28,897 nucleotides of DNA, from contig UQMJ01000032.1 of NCBI GenBank assembly GCA_900542035.1, positions 1 through 28,897 of the forward strand. Reading direction: 5' to 3'. Position numbers and translations under genes: made by a program. Numbering within the stretch: the stretch's first letter is position 1; each line of letters starts with the position of its first letter. Below are positions 1 to 8,377 of the stretch, piece by piece. Source of the DNA: an uncultured Clostridium sp. GTDB taxonomy: Bacteria > Bacillota > Clostridia > Lachnospirales > Lachnospiraceae. Below the pieces are notes generated by a model. The model did no database searches, had not been told where the DNA came from, and saw only the letters and a list, made by a program, of their open reading frames with translations.

Positions 1-6
1 ACTTCT

Positions 7-846
7 TTATAAATTCCACTTTTTCTTATAAATAAGGTACAGCGGCAGTCCTGTAAATACCATTCCTCCAAGAATATTTCCTATGGTAACCGGAATAAAA
101 TTCTGAAGACTTCCTATCACAGTCAGACCTGCCATCTGCTCAGAAGTAATTCCATAAGCCTGCTGTGCCGCAGCAGCATACTCTGGATTTGCAGCCGCCA
201 TAATTCCAGCTGGTATGTAAAACATATTTGCAACACAGTGCTCGAATCCACCGATTACAAATGCACAGATTGGGAAAAAGATTGCCCACACTTTTCCCAC
301 AATATCTTTTGCGCAAGTAGCCATTAGTACTGCAAGGCATACTAAAAGATTGCACAAAATCCCAGAAGTTACAGCCTGTACCGGAGTAACGGCAAGTTTT
401 CCAACTGCTACTTTAATTGTATATGCCCCCAGAAGACCTCCGGAGTAATTCAGGTTTCCGCTAAAGACAAGTAATGTATCAATAATCAGCGCCCCTATCA
501 GATTGCTGAAATAAACAACTACTAAGTTGTACATCAATCCCTTCCAGGTCGTTCTCTTTGCAAAAACATCCATAACAATCAGACAGTTTCCCGTAAACAG
601 CTCGCCGCCCAGAAACACAATCAGCATCAGTCCTACCGGAAAAATCATGCCAGCCATCGCTCTTGCAAGGCCGACATTTTCAATAGCATGGGCAGCCGTA
701 CTGCTGGCTGCGCCGCCAAGTGCAATAAATGCGCCGGCCATAATTCCAAGCAGAATCATTTTTCCAAGAGGAAGCGCCGTTTTGTTCTCGCAGGCTTTCA
801 TGTTAAGTTCAATGGTTTCTGCCGGAGTATTAAAATGATTGTTCAT
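7..846 (-). CDS. Formate/nitrite transporter (FNT) family channel
   Basis: This 279-residue membrane protein belongs to the FocA/NirC family of pentameric channels that move formate, nitrite or similar small monovalent anions across the cytoplasmic membrane. The sequence shows about six hydrophobic segments, the family signature ELFTGNCLIVMDVF at residues 82-95, and GFEHCVANM at 200-208, whose His203 matches the gating histidine of FocA. An upstream in-frame start at 888 exists, but the ATG at 846 is preferred because AGAGAGG lies 6 bases before it and the N-terminus then matches the usual family length. The gene is divergent from the MATE gene. No pyruvate formate-lyase or nitrite reductase gene is in view, so the substrate is not settled by context; formate is the likeliest in a fermenting anaerobe (inference). 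Confidence 0.93.
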   Translation of the reverse strand: MNNHFNTPAETIELNMKACENKTALPLGKMILLGIMAGAFIALGGAASSTAAHAIENVGLARAMAGMIFPVGLMLIVFLGGELFTGNCLIVMDVFAKRTTWKGLMYNLVVVYFSNLIGALIIDTLLVFSGNLNYSGGLLGAYTIKVAVGKLAVTPVQAVTSGILCNLLVCLAVLMATCAKDIVGKVWAIFFPICAFVIGGFEHCVANMFYIPAGIMAAANPEYAAAAQQAYGITSEQMAGLTVIGSLQNFIPVTIGNILGGMVFTGLPLYLIYKKKWNL

Positions 847-872
847 AGTTACCTCTCTTCTTAGTTTTTCAA

Positions 873-890
873 GTTTGTTAAATAACAAAC
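873..890. promoter_or_regulatory. 18-bp perfect palindrome, candidate operator of the FNT gene
   Basis: Arms GTTTGTTA and TAACAAAC are separated by AA. The site sits just downstream of the predicted transcription start of the FNT gene and upstream of its ribosome site, where a bound repressor would block transcription. It could also form a short hairpin at the 5' end of the message. The half-sites resemble the clostridial Rex motif (TTGTTAA-N4-TTAACAA), but the spacing is 4 bp too short. Confidence 0.45.
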
Positions 891-898
891 AGTGTTGT

Positions 899-927
899 AT
901 TATACTTGCAATTCCAGGAAAAGTAAA
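899..927 (-). promoter_or_regulatory. Promoter of the FNT gene
   Basis: On the minus strand a -35 box TTTACT (922-927) and a perfect -10 box TATAAT (899-904) are separated by 17 bases, a vegetative sigma-A type promoter. The start of transcription would fall near 892. Confidence 0.75.
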
Positions 928-965
928 TAGAAACCGTACTTTTTCTTCTAAATGTACTGTTGGCG

Positions 966-974
966 TGGTATACT
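966..974 (+). promoter_or_regulatory. Extended -10 promoter of the MATE gene
   Basis: TGG followed by TATACT at 969-974 forms an extended -10 element. No good -35 box is seen at the right distance. It lies about 70 bases before the chosen MATE start and downstream of the in-frame ATG at 952, which supports the later start. Confidence 0.5.
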
Positions 975-1041
975 TAACTGGGAACTATGCGATACAGAAA
1001 AATTGTTCCATTTTTACTATTTTACAAAAGAGGGCTTTCTT

Positions 1042-2439
1042 ATGAACCATACCATTACTCAAGAACAGCGTTATGAGATGCTGACCAGCCAGCCTGTAGA
1101 AAAGGTAATTCCCCGTCTGGCGGTTCCCACCATTATCAGTATGCTGATCAGTTCGATTTACAACACCGCAGATACGTTTTTCGTCAGCCAGCTGGGAACC
1201 AGCGCTTCCGGCGCTGTGGGAATTATTTTCTCCGCAATGGCCATTATCCAGGCCATTGCCTTTATGATTGGCATGGGAAGCGGCAACTATATGGCCCGCT
1301 GCTTTGGCGCAGGGGAACAGGAAAAGGGAGAGAAAATCGCTTCTACCGGATTTTTTACCGGCCTCATAGTGGGTACGGCCATCATGGTAATCGGCCTGTC
1401 CAATATTGAGCAGATTGTTATGATGCTGGGATCCACGGAGACTATCAAACCTTACGCGGTAGCCTATGCCCGCTACATCTTCCTGGCAGCGCCGTTTATG
1501 ATGTGTTCCTTTATTATGAACAATCTTCTAAGACTTCAGGGACTGGCCGCTTATGCCATGTTAGGCATTGCATCCGGAGGAATCTTGAATATTTTCCTGG
1601 ATCCGATTTTTATTTTTGGCCTGGATCTGGGAACCGCAGGCGCGGCGATTGCTACCGGCCTGTCCCAGTTTACCAGCTTCTGCATCCTGCTCTGCCAGTG
1701 CAATCTGAGAAAAAGCTGCGTTTCCATCCGTTTTTGCAACTTCGATCCGTCTTTCTCCATGTACCGGTCGATTATCGTCGGCGGACTTCCGTCTCTGGGC
1801 CGCCAGGGAATGGCGTCTCTGGCTACGATTATCTTAAACCTTACCGCACGCCCTTACGGGGACGCTGCTATTGCCGCCATGGCGATTGTCAGCCGATGCG
1901 CCATGCTGTTAAACTCCGCTGTAGTCGGATTTGGCCAGGGCTTCCAGCCAGTATGCGCCTTTTCCTTTGGCGCTCACAAGTACAGCCGCGTAAAAAACGC
2001 ATTCTGGTTCTGTGTGAAAGTCAGCACGATTTTTCTGCTCTGTGTCAGCGTCATTATTTTCCTGTTTTCCGGACACGTCATTGAACTATTCCGGAAAGGC
2101 GATCCAGAGGTTATTGCCATCGGAACCCTGGCTCTGCGGCTCCAGATTTGTACGCTGCCCTTAGGCGGGTATCTCACACTGAGCAATATGTGTTCCCAGT
2201 CTATCGGCTATGGATTCCGGTCTACCCTGCTTGCCATGTCCAGGCAAGGCTTTTTCCTGATTCCTATTCTTCTGATTGCGTCCTCTCTATTTGGACTTTT
2301 GGGAATCCAGATGGCACAGCCGATTTCCGATCTGTGTACCTTCCTGCTGACCATATTTATTATGAGGGGCATTTTTAAAGAGCTGAATGCCTTGGAACAG
2401 CAGGAAACCAGCGGACTGTCTAAAGGCGCTTTTTCCTGA
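1042..2439 (+). CDS. MATE family efflux transporter
   Basis: This 465-residue protein is a multidrug and toxin extrusion (MATE) carrier, normally a Na+- or H+-driven exporter of cationic or amphipathic compounds with 12 membrane helices in two related halves. The N-terminal half carries the typical run PRLAVPTIISMLISSIYNTA at residues 20-39 followed by DTFFVSQLGTSASGAVG, and the second half repeats the pattern from about residue 240 (GGLPSLGRQGMASLATIILN). The ATG at 1042 is chosen over one at 952 because it has AGAGGG nearby, gives a standard N-terminus and is downstream of the predicted promoter. The last 20 bp overlap the 3' end of the convergent sulfatase gene. The substrate cannot be read from the sequence. 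Confidence 0.93.
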   Translation: MNHTITQEQRYEMLTSQPVEKVIPRLAVPTIISMLISSIYNTADTFFVSQLGTSASGAVGIIFSAMAIIQAIAFMIGMGSGNYMARCFGAGEQEKGEKIASTGFFTGLIVGTAIMVIGLSNIEQIVMMLGSTETIKPYAVAYARYIFLAAPFMMCSFIMNNLLRLQGLAAYAMLGIASGGILNIFLDPIFIFGLDLGTAGAAIATGLSQFTSFCILLCQCNLRKSCVSIRFCNFDPSFSMYRSIIVGGLPSLGRQGMASLATIILNLTARPYGDAAIAAMAIVSRCAMLLNSAVVGFGQGFQPVCAFSFGAHKYSRVKNAFWFCVKVSTIFLLCVSVIIFLFSGHVIELFRKGDPEVIAIGTLALRLQICTLPLGGYLTLSNMCSQSIGYGFRSTLLAMSRQGFFLIPILLIASSLFGLLGIQMAQPISDLCTFLLTIFIMRGIFKELNALEQQETSGLSKGAFS

Positions 2440-3925
2440 CAGCTTCCTTCATGGGAAGTCCTGTGTCATAATCAAGCTGACGCGGCTCATACTCTTCATT
2501 TTCCCGCTGACGGGTATAGCCGTCGTTTTCCCAGGCAGGCATTTTCTCCGGCCTCCATGGTCTGCAGGCCCACTGATATCCTCTGTACAAATCTCTGGTG
2601 TCATTCATATGGCCTAAAAGCTGATCATGGAGCCGATCTCTCACATCTGCTGTTTCCTCCGCATGAATCCGGTTGCAGACCTCATAAGGGTCGGTATTGG
2701 TATCATAAAATTCATCGGTATCTAAAAGATGAATGACCAGTTTGTACCGTCCGTCTGTGATTCCCCGCATGATCTGGAGTCCGCCGAATCCGTCATGATC
2801 GGTCTCATATCTGGTAAATTCTGTATATACTGCGTCATTTATTTTCACAGAAGCATCCTTAATCTGATCCATCATGCTTTTTCCTTCTAACAGTTTCGGA
2901 ACCGGCTGTCCAAAATAATCCAGGATAGTAGGCGCAAGATCAATATGAGAGGCCGGATAAGAAACTACTTTTCCTCTGTCCCCGCCTTTTATAATCAGCG
3001 GAATATTGGCAACCTCCCGATACATTGCCGCATTTTTCATATCCAGCCGGTGAGCATTCAGCATGGCTCCATGATCCGACGTGAAAATTACCATTGCATC
3101 AGGAAATTTTTCTTCCAGCACATTCAGAATTCTTCCCATCTCATAATCCACAAATGAATTGCAGCCTAAAAACTGGGCTAACGCCGGAGTTGGCTTTCTT
3201 AATTCTTCCGAAGTCATATTCAAACGGGAACCGGCCCACAACCGCTGCATCATGGGTTTCTGTTCCAGAGTGTCGCAAAAAGCCGGAGTATCGCCAAATT
3301 GGAATCCGTCATACATCCGGTTAAATGGCGCAGGGGAAAGACTGGGGCCATGAGGTTCGTCATAAGACACTGTCAGAAAAAAGTCTTCCTCCTCATGTTC
3401 CTCTAAAAACCGGAGCGCCCGATCCGTACACCTGTGGGCATAAGTAAATTCTTCTGTCATGTCTTCTGCATAAGAAGTTTCCCTCTTTCTGGATTTTATC
3501 CGCTCTTCCTCAGAAAGTTCCTCCAGATAACACCGCATATCATACCAATATTCTGGATCCCAGCCGTCGGGGCACGTGCCCAGTCCAAAATAATCGCCTC
3601 CGTCCAGATGCCATTTTCCAATATAACCGCAGTGGATTCCCGCGTCTGTCAGCCGCTGTCCAATGGTTTTTACATTGTCTCCCATTGCAATCGAGTTGGT
3701 TACCATCCCGTTGGTGTGTGGAAAGGTACCTGTAAAAATGGCGCTTCTTGCCGGTCCGCACACTGGCTGGCAGGTATAGGCATTTTCGTAACGGATTCCC
3801 TGGCTGGCCAGTTTATCCAGATTCGGGGTCTTCATTTCAGGGTTTCCATAACAGCCCAGCATATCTTTTCTTGTCGTATCCGTCATTAAAAAAATAATTT
3901 GTCTTCTGCTTTTCTTATTATTCAT
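2420..3925 (-). CDS. Cys-type sulfatase (alkaline phosphatase superfamily), cytoplasmic
   Basis: This 501-residue protein is a type I sulfatase that would hydrolyse a sulfate ester. The active-site motif C-G-P-A-R begins at Cys56; in this family that cysteine is converted to formylglycine by a radical SAM maturase (anSME) in anaerobes. Metal-ligand regions are MTDTTRKD near residue 16 and SDHG at 283-286, with GKWH at 103-106 as the usual second active-site block. There is no signal peptide, so the enzyme is probably cytoplasmic and acts on an imported or internal substrate. It starts one base after the mfd stop codon with only a weak, distant ribosome site, suggesting translational coupling. 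No maturase gene is in the window. The substrate (aryl, choline or sugar sulfate) is unknown. Confidence 0.9.
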   Translation of the reverse strand: MNNKKSRRQIIFLMTDTTRKDMLGCYGNPEMKTPNLDKLASQGIRYENAYTCQPVCGPARSAIFTGTFPHTNGMVTNSIAMGDNVKTIGQRLTDAGIHCGYIGKWHLDGGDYFGLGTCPDGWDPEYWYDMRCYLEELSEEERIKSRKRETSYAEDMTEEFTYAHRCTDRALRFLEEHEEEDFFLTVSYDEPHGPSLSPAPFNRMYDGFQFGDTPAFCDTLEQKPMMQRLWAGSRLNMTSEELRKPTPALAQFLGCNSFVDYEMGRILNVLEEKFPDAMVIFTSDHGAMLNAHRLDMKNAAMYREVANIPLIIKGGDRGKVVSYPASHIDLAPTILDYFGQPVPKLLEGKSMMDQIKDASVKINDAVYTEFTRYETDHDGFGGLQIMRGITDGRYKLVIHLLDTDEFYDTNTDPYEVCNRIHAEETADVRDRLHDQLLGHMNDTRDLYRGYQWACRPWRPEKMPAWENDGYTRQRENEEYEPRQLDYDTGLPMKEAVRKKRL

Positions 3926-3926
3926 T

Positions 3927-6900
3927 TTATTTTACCAATTCCTTTAATTTCCCCAGAATTTCCTTGGCCTTTTCCATCATGGCGCCGCTGTCCTGATTCT
4001 TTTTATTCATTTCCTGATATAGAAAATAAGGCTGATCCCCCATCTGGAATTTGAGGCGTCCCTTATAAGAAGCCACCATAGGAGGAATCCCGACTGCATC
4101 CAGTCGGGCCTTGGGATACATCGTCAGCCGGACTTCCTGGCGGTTAATCAGCACTTCCGTCACAAATACGCTGTGGGCTAATCCCTTTAATGCCGCAATC
4201 CGCAGCAGATTTTCCACAGCTCTTGGAATCTCTCCAAACCGATCCATCAGTTCATCCTGCATATCCATGTATTCATCTTCATTTTCAATCGAAGAAATCC
4301 GCTTATAAATATCCAGTTTCTGATATTCATTTTTAATGTAAGAAGATGGAATGTAAGCGTTAATATCGCAGTCCACAACCGTCTCGTAAGCTTCCTCTTC
4401 CTTTGCAACGCCCTGAATGGCTCGGACTGCCTGATTTAACAGCTTGCAGTAAAGGTCATAGCCAACCGCTTCCATATGGCCATGCTGTTCTGCGCCCAGA
4501 ACGTTTCCAGCGCCTCGGATTTCCAGATCCCGCATGGCAATCTTGATTCCGGATCCCAGCTCTGTAAATTCCCGTATGGCCTGCAGACGCTTTTCTGCAT
4601 CTTCCTTTAACAGCTTATCCCTGCGGTACATCAAAAATGCATATGCCGTCCGGTTGGATCTTCCCACGCGCCCCCGAAGCTGGTAAAGCTGGGACAATCC
4701 CATGTGATCCGCGTCATGCACAATCATGGTGTTGGCATTGGGGATATCTAATCCGGTTTCGATAATTGTTGTGGATACCAGCACGTCAATCTCTCCATTG
4801 ATAAAGTCCAGCATAATCCGCTCCAACTCATGTTCCTTCATCTGGCCATGAGCAAAGACCACCGTTGCCTCCGGCACTAAGGCCGCTATCCGGTTGGTCA
4901 CTTCCACAATATCGTTGACTCGGTTATATACGTAATAAACCTGTCCGCCTCTTGCCATTTCCCGATGGATAGCTTCCCGAACCATCTCTTCGTTATATTC
5001 CATGACATAAGTCTGGATAGGCGTCCGGTCAATAGGCGGCTCTTCTAATACGCTCATGTCCCGAATTCCTACCAGGCTCATATGCAGGGTTCTGGGAATC
5101 GGGGTTGCCGTCAGCGTCAGAACGTCTATGTTCTTTTTTAACTGCTTAATCTTTTCTTTATGGGTTACTCCAAACCGCTGCTCTTCATCAATAATCAGAA
5201 GTCCCAGATCTTTAAACACTACATCCGAGGACAGTACCCTGTGGGTTCCGATTAAAATGTCTACCTGGCCTTTTTTCAAATCCTCCAGGGTCTTTTTCTG
5301 CTGAGCAGGCGTCCGGAATCTGGACATCATATCTACCCTTACAGGAAAGTCTTTCATTCTCTGGACAAAGGTATTGTAATGCTGCTGGGCCAGAATGGTA
5401 GTCGGAACCAGATAGACCACCTGCTTGCTCTCCTGAACCGCCTTAAAAGCTGCTCTCAGGGCAATCTCCGTCTTGCCGAATCCAACGTCTCCGCAGATCA
5501 GCCGATCCATGATTTTCGTACTTTCCATGTCTGCTTTAGTCGCTTCAATGGCATCCAGCTGATCATCTGTCTCTTCATAAGGGAATAACTCTTCAAATTC
5601 CTTCTGCCAGACCGTATCCGGCCCGCATGGAAAACCATTGCCGGACTGACGGGCTGCATAAAGCTGTACCAGATCCTTTGCAATCTGCTGAACAGCTCCT
5701 TTTACCCTTGTCTTGGTTTTGCTCCATTCCCCGCCGCCCAGCTTATTCAGCTTTGGCTTTTTGGCCTCTGCGCCTGCGTATTTCTGGATTCCTTCCAGCC
5801 TGGTTGCCGGCAGATACAAATTGCCTCCATCTCCGTACTCGATTTTCATGTAGTCTTTTACCACATGATCCTGCTCGATTTTTTCGATTCCCCGATAAAT
5901 ACCGACTCCATGGTCTTCGTGAACCACATAATCGCCGACGGACAATTCGGAAAAACTCTGAATCTTCTTTCCTTCGTAAGCAGTTTTTTTGCGTCTCTTC
6001 TTTTTCTTTTCCGCCCCGAACATATCGCCTTCTGTGATAACCACAAACTTCAGCAGCGGATATTCAAAACCTCTATGGAGATTTCCGTAAACGACCATGA
6101 TTTCTCCTGGGCGGACGCTTTCTGAATCAGGAGTTTTCCCTTCTTCATCTGGACAGTATGCTTTTAACTCATATTCCCGTAAATCGCTGGCCAGGCGGCT
6201 GGCTCTTGTTCTGGAACCAGACAGCAGGACAACCCGATACCCGTTCTTTTTCCATCGGGTTAAGTCCTTAATCAGAATCTCAAAGCTGTTCTGATAGGAA
6301 TTGACATTTTTTACGTCAAATCCGAACTTTTCGTTTACTGTCAGATTGGTTAAATTCTGATCCAGACCGGTCAGATACACCGTCCGGTCTGTCTGTATCC
6401 TGGCTAAAATTTCTTTTGCAGGATATAACACCTCGGTCTGGCTCGGCAGAAGGTAACCTTTTTCCAGACGCTGAATCATACTCTCCCGAAATTCCGTCTC
6501 TACGGTTTCTCCTTTTTCCCGCAGTCTTAAGGGTTCGTCCAGGAAAACAATTCCGCGTCCATCTGAAATCCATTCCTTAAAATAGTCAAAAAAGGAGACC
6601 GTATCTTTGCAGAAGTACCGGACGTAGGCGTCCAGACCGGATACCTTCCATCCTTCTTTTAGTTCTTCTGCAAACTCCCGAATAACAGCCCGAATCCGGC
6701 TGGCTTCCTCAATTTTTTTCTGGCTTCTTAAGGATTTTTCATAAACTTTGGCCTCTTTTTCCATAGCCTCAATTCCGGCTGACAGCTGCTCCGAAGTAAC
6801 CACTACCTCGATTGCCGGATATATGGTAACCGACTCCAGTTGTTCGATGGATCTCTGGCTTTCCAGGTCAAACGTACGGATAGAATCTACCTCATCGTCC

Positions 6901-7472
6901 CACAGCTCAATCCGGACAGGGGATTCTTCTGTCAAAGGGAATACGTCAATAATTCCGCCTCGGATGGAAAACTGTCCCATACCATCTACCTGGGCCATAC
7001 GTTCATATCCCATGGCAGTCAGACGGTTTCTCCACTCATTCAAATCGATCGTCTCCCCGCCAGACACGGTAAGCGTCTGATTTTTCAGATGATCGAGAGG
7101 AAGCAGATGATCCATCAGACCATCTATGGTAGTAACCACTACGCCCTCTGGTTCTTCCATTAAATGGCGCAAAACCGCCAGACGTTCCCGCACCATCAGA
7201 TTTCCATGAATATCTGCACTAAAAAACAGCAGGTCCTTTGCCGGATACAGCCATACCTGCTTTGTAAAATTGCGGAAATCGTCATAGATTTCTCTGGCTC
7301 TCTGGTCGTCATACGTAACAACCAGTTTCCAGCCCCCGCTGCCGCCCAGTTCGTGCATCAGCTGCACTTTCTGGGAATCCATGCTTCCGGTCACATGGAT
7401 AGGGCCTTTTCCTGTTTTAAGCGCCGTTGTCAGATCTTCATACTCTTTTAGTTCCACCAGAGGGTTTATCAT
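3927..7472 (-). CDS. mfd: Transcription-repair coupling factor Mfd
   Basis: Mfd is the ATP-driven translocase that removes RNA polymerase stalled at DNA damage and recruits UvrA. At 1181 residues it matches the family length (about 1150-1180). In order: the UvrB-like N-terminal module (about 1-350), the RNA-polymerase interaction domain (about 505-575), then the RecG-like helicase motor with Walker A GDVGFGKT at 661-668, the DEEQ box at 762-765, TATPIPRT at 788-795 and QLRGRVGRS at 931-939, and the C-terminal TRCF domain. A KKKKRRKK stretch near 489-496 precedes the polymerase-binding domain. AGAGG lies 6 bases before the ATG. The gene follows pth by 16 bases, the order known from other Bacillota, and is followed immediately by the sulfatase gene. 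Confidence 0.98.
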   Translation of the reverse strand: MINPLVELKEYEDLTTALKTGKGPIHVTGSMDSQKVQLMHELGGSGGWKLVVTYDDQRAREIYDDFRNFTKQVWLYPAKDLLFFSADIHGNLMVRERLAVLRHLMEEPEGVVVTTIDGLMDHLLPLDHLKNQTLTVSGGETIDLNEWRNRLTAMGYERMAQVDGMGQFSIRGGIIDVFPLTEESPVRIELWDDEVDSIRTFDLESQRSIEQLESVTIYPAIEVVVTSEQLSAGIEAMEKEAKVYEKSLRSQKKIEEASRIRAVIREFAEELKEGWKVSGLDAYVRYFCKDTVSFFDYFKEWISDGRGIVFLDEPLRLREKGETVETEFRESMIQRLEKGYLLPSQTEVLYPAKEILARIQTDRTVYLTGLDQNLTNLTVNEKFGFDVKNVNSYQNSFEILIKDLTRWKKNGYRVVLLSGSRTRASRLASDLREYELKAYCPDEEGKTPDSESVRPGEIMVVYGNLHRGFEYPLLKFVVITEGDMFGAEKKKKRRKKTAYEGKKIQSFSELSVGDYVVHEDHGVGIYRGIEKIEQDHVVKDYMKIEYGDGGNLYLPATRLEGIQKYAGAEAKKPKLNKLGGGEWSKTKTRVKGAVQQIAKDLVQLYAARQSGNGFPCGPDTVWQKEFEELFPYEETDDQLDAIEATKADMESTKIMDRLICGDVGFGKTEIALRAAFKAVQESKQVVYLVPTTILAQQHYNTFVQRMKDFPVRVDMMSRFRTPAQQKKTLEDLKKGQVDILIGTHRVLSSDVVFKDLGLLIIDEEQRFGVTHKEKIKQLKKNIDVLTLTATPIPRTLHMSLVGIRDMSVLEEPPIDRTPIQTYVMEYNEEMVREAIHREMARGGQVYYVYNRVNDIVEVTNRIAALVPEATVVFAHGQMKEHELERIMLDFINGEIDVLVSTTIIETGLDIPNANTMIVHDADHMGLSQLYQLRGRVGRSNRTAYAFLMYRRDKLLKEDAEKRLQAIREFTELGSGIKIAMRDLEIRGAGNVLGAEQHGHMEAVGYDLYCKLLNQAVRAIQGVAKEEEAYETVVDCDINAYIPSSYIKNEYQKLDIYKRISSIENEDEYMDMQDELMDRFGEIPRAVENLLRIAALKGLAHSVFVTEVLINRQEVRLTMYPKARLDAVGIPPMVASYKGRLKFQMGDQPYFLYQEMNKKNQDSGAMMEKAKEILGKLKELVK

Positions 7473-7488
7473 GGTTTCCTCTTTCCTT

Positions 7489-8058
7489 TCAGTTCTTTTT
7501 ACTGTTATAGCGGTTCATTGCCGCCTCAATTCCATCCAGAATCATTGCCTGTGCTGCCTGTGCTGCTTCTTTTGCGGCATCATCCATGACCCTGCTTTCA
7601 ATCTGGGAAAAATGTCCCAGCACATAATCCGCCAGATCCATCCGATCCGGTTTTGCCCCTACGCCTACTTTTATTCTTGGAAACTCCTGGGTTCCCAGAT
7701 GGGCAATAATACTTTTGATCCCATTGTGGCCGCCTGCGCTGCCCTTTTTACGGATCCGGAGCTGCCCTGGTTCTAAGCTGATGTCGTCATATATTACTAT
7801 AATATGATCCGGATCCACCTTATAGAAATCCGCGGCCGCCCGAATACTCTCTCCGCTTAAATTCATAAAGGTCTGGGGCTTTAAAAGAATGACCTTTTCT
7901 CCGCCGATTAGTCCCTTTCCGCACAGCGCCTTGTGCTTTTTTTCTTCTATGGACGTCCCCAGCTGGTCCGCCAGAGCGTCTAATGCCATAAATCCGGCAT
8001 TGTGTCTTGTATTTTCGTACTGCTTTCCTGGATTTCCCAGTCCTGCGATCAGATACAT
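7489..8058 (-). CDS. pth: Peptidyl-tRNA hydrolase
   Basis: Pth releases peptides from prematurely dissociated peptidyl-tRNA and is essential for recycling tRNA. From the ATG at 8058 the protein has 189 residues, close to the family norm. It opens with the diagnostic MYLIAGLGNPGKQY and NTRHNAGF, with catalytic His19, followed by FMNLSGESI and the IYDDISLEPG and GSAGGHNGI blocks that contact the tRNA. An in-frame start 30 bases upstream would add ten residues, but GGAGG sits 7 bases before the chosen ATG. It is the first gene of the pth-mfd-sulfatase unit. Confidence 0.97.
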   Translation of the reverse strand: MYLIAGLGNPGKQYENTRHNAGFMALDALADQLGTSIEEKKHKALCGKGLIGGEKVILLKPQTFMNLSGESIRAAADFYKVDPDHIIVIYDDISLEPGQLRIRKKGSAGGHNGIKSIIAHLGTQEFPRIKVGVGAKPDRMDLADYVLGHFSQIESRVMDDAAKEAAQAAQAMILDGIEAAMNRYNSKKN

Positions 8059-8140
8059 ATTCTTTCCTCCATTCTGTACACGCCGCAAAGCGCTAAACCG
8101 CCCAGGGGTGGGGGTCTAACGCTGCTTTTTGTTATGGTTT

Positions 8141-8169
8141 AGTATATCCCATTTTCATTACTTTGTATA
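8141..8169 (-). promoter_or_regulatory. Promoter of pth-mfd
   Basis: Minus-strand -35 TATACA (8164-8169) and -10 TATACT (8141-8146) are separated by 17 bases. The leader to the pth start is about 75 bases and includes a C-rich/G-rich tract around 8100-8115 with no clear structure. Confidence 0.6.
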
Positions 8170-8182
8170 CTGCTTTTTATCG

Positions 8183-8211
8183 TTGCGCCAGCCGTTCTTC
8201 TATGCTATACT
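8183..8211 (+). promoter_or_regulatory. Promoter of the riboswitch-flavoprotein transcript
   Basis: A -35 box TTGCGC (8183-8188) and -10 box TATACT (8206-8211) are 17 bases apart, and TGC before the -10 makes it an extended type. Transcription would begin near 8218, only a few bases before the aptamer, as expected for a riboswitch leader. The promoter is back to back with that of pth. Confidence 0.7.
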
Positions 8212-8221
8212 TTCTATGTAC

Positions 8222-8285
8222 GCTTATATAAGTTCATAATAGGTTGAACGTTTCTACCAGCTGCCGGAAATAGCTGACTATAAGC
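8222..8285 (+). promoter_or_regulatory. Purine riboswitch aptamer, guanine-type (C at specificity position)
   Basis: The three-way junction is readable base by base. P1 pairs GCTTATA (8222-8228) with TATAAGC (8279-8285). P2 pairs GTTCA (8232-8236) with TGAAC (8245-8249), and its loop ends in GG. The junction GTTTCTACC (8250-8258) matches the class consensus exactly. P3 pairs CAGCTG (8258-8263) with TAGCTG (8271-8276) around a 7-base loop CCGGAAA (consensus CCGTAAA), whose CC can kiss the GG of loop 2. Junction J3/1 reads GACTAT; the base equivalent to xpt position 74 is C8278, which in known members selects guanine/hypoxanthine rather than adenine. Loop 2 looks one base shorter than usual. 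Binding was not tested; ligand assignment follows the known rule. Confidence 0.9.
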
Positions 8286-8307
8286 TTTTTTCCGGTACTG
8301 GTTTTTT
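8256..8307 (+). terminator. Riboswitch expression platform: intrinsic terminator using the P3 arm
   Basis: ACCAG (8256-8260) pairs with CTGGT (8298-8302), and CCGGAAA (8264-8270) with TTTCCGG (8289-8295), with a 3/2 internal loop between; AGCT at 8272-8275 and 8283-8286 can pair inside. A run of six T follows at 8302-8307. The 5' arm is the 5' strand plus loop of aptamer helix P3, so terminator and ligand-bound aptamer cannot coexist. This predicts that ligand binding allows read-through into the downstream gene. Confidence 0.8.
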
Positions 8308-8377
8308 ATTTTCACAGGAAGATATCCTATGATTCTGCCAGTATATTCATGTATCAAGAGAGGAGAAGTAATTGATT

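Noticed and set aside
873..890. Canonical Rex operator
   Set aside because: The half-sites match in part, but only 4 bases separate TTGTT from AACAA where the clostridial Rex consensus has 8.
952..1041. 30-residue N-terminal extension of the MATE protein
   Set aside because: It starts upstream of the predicted -10 box, lacks a ribosome site and is not hydrophobic like family N-termini; the ATG at 1042 fits better.
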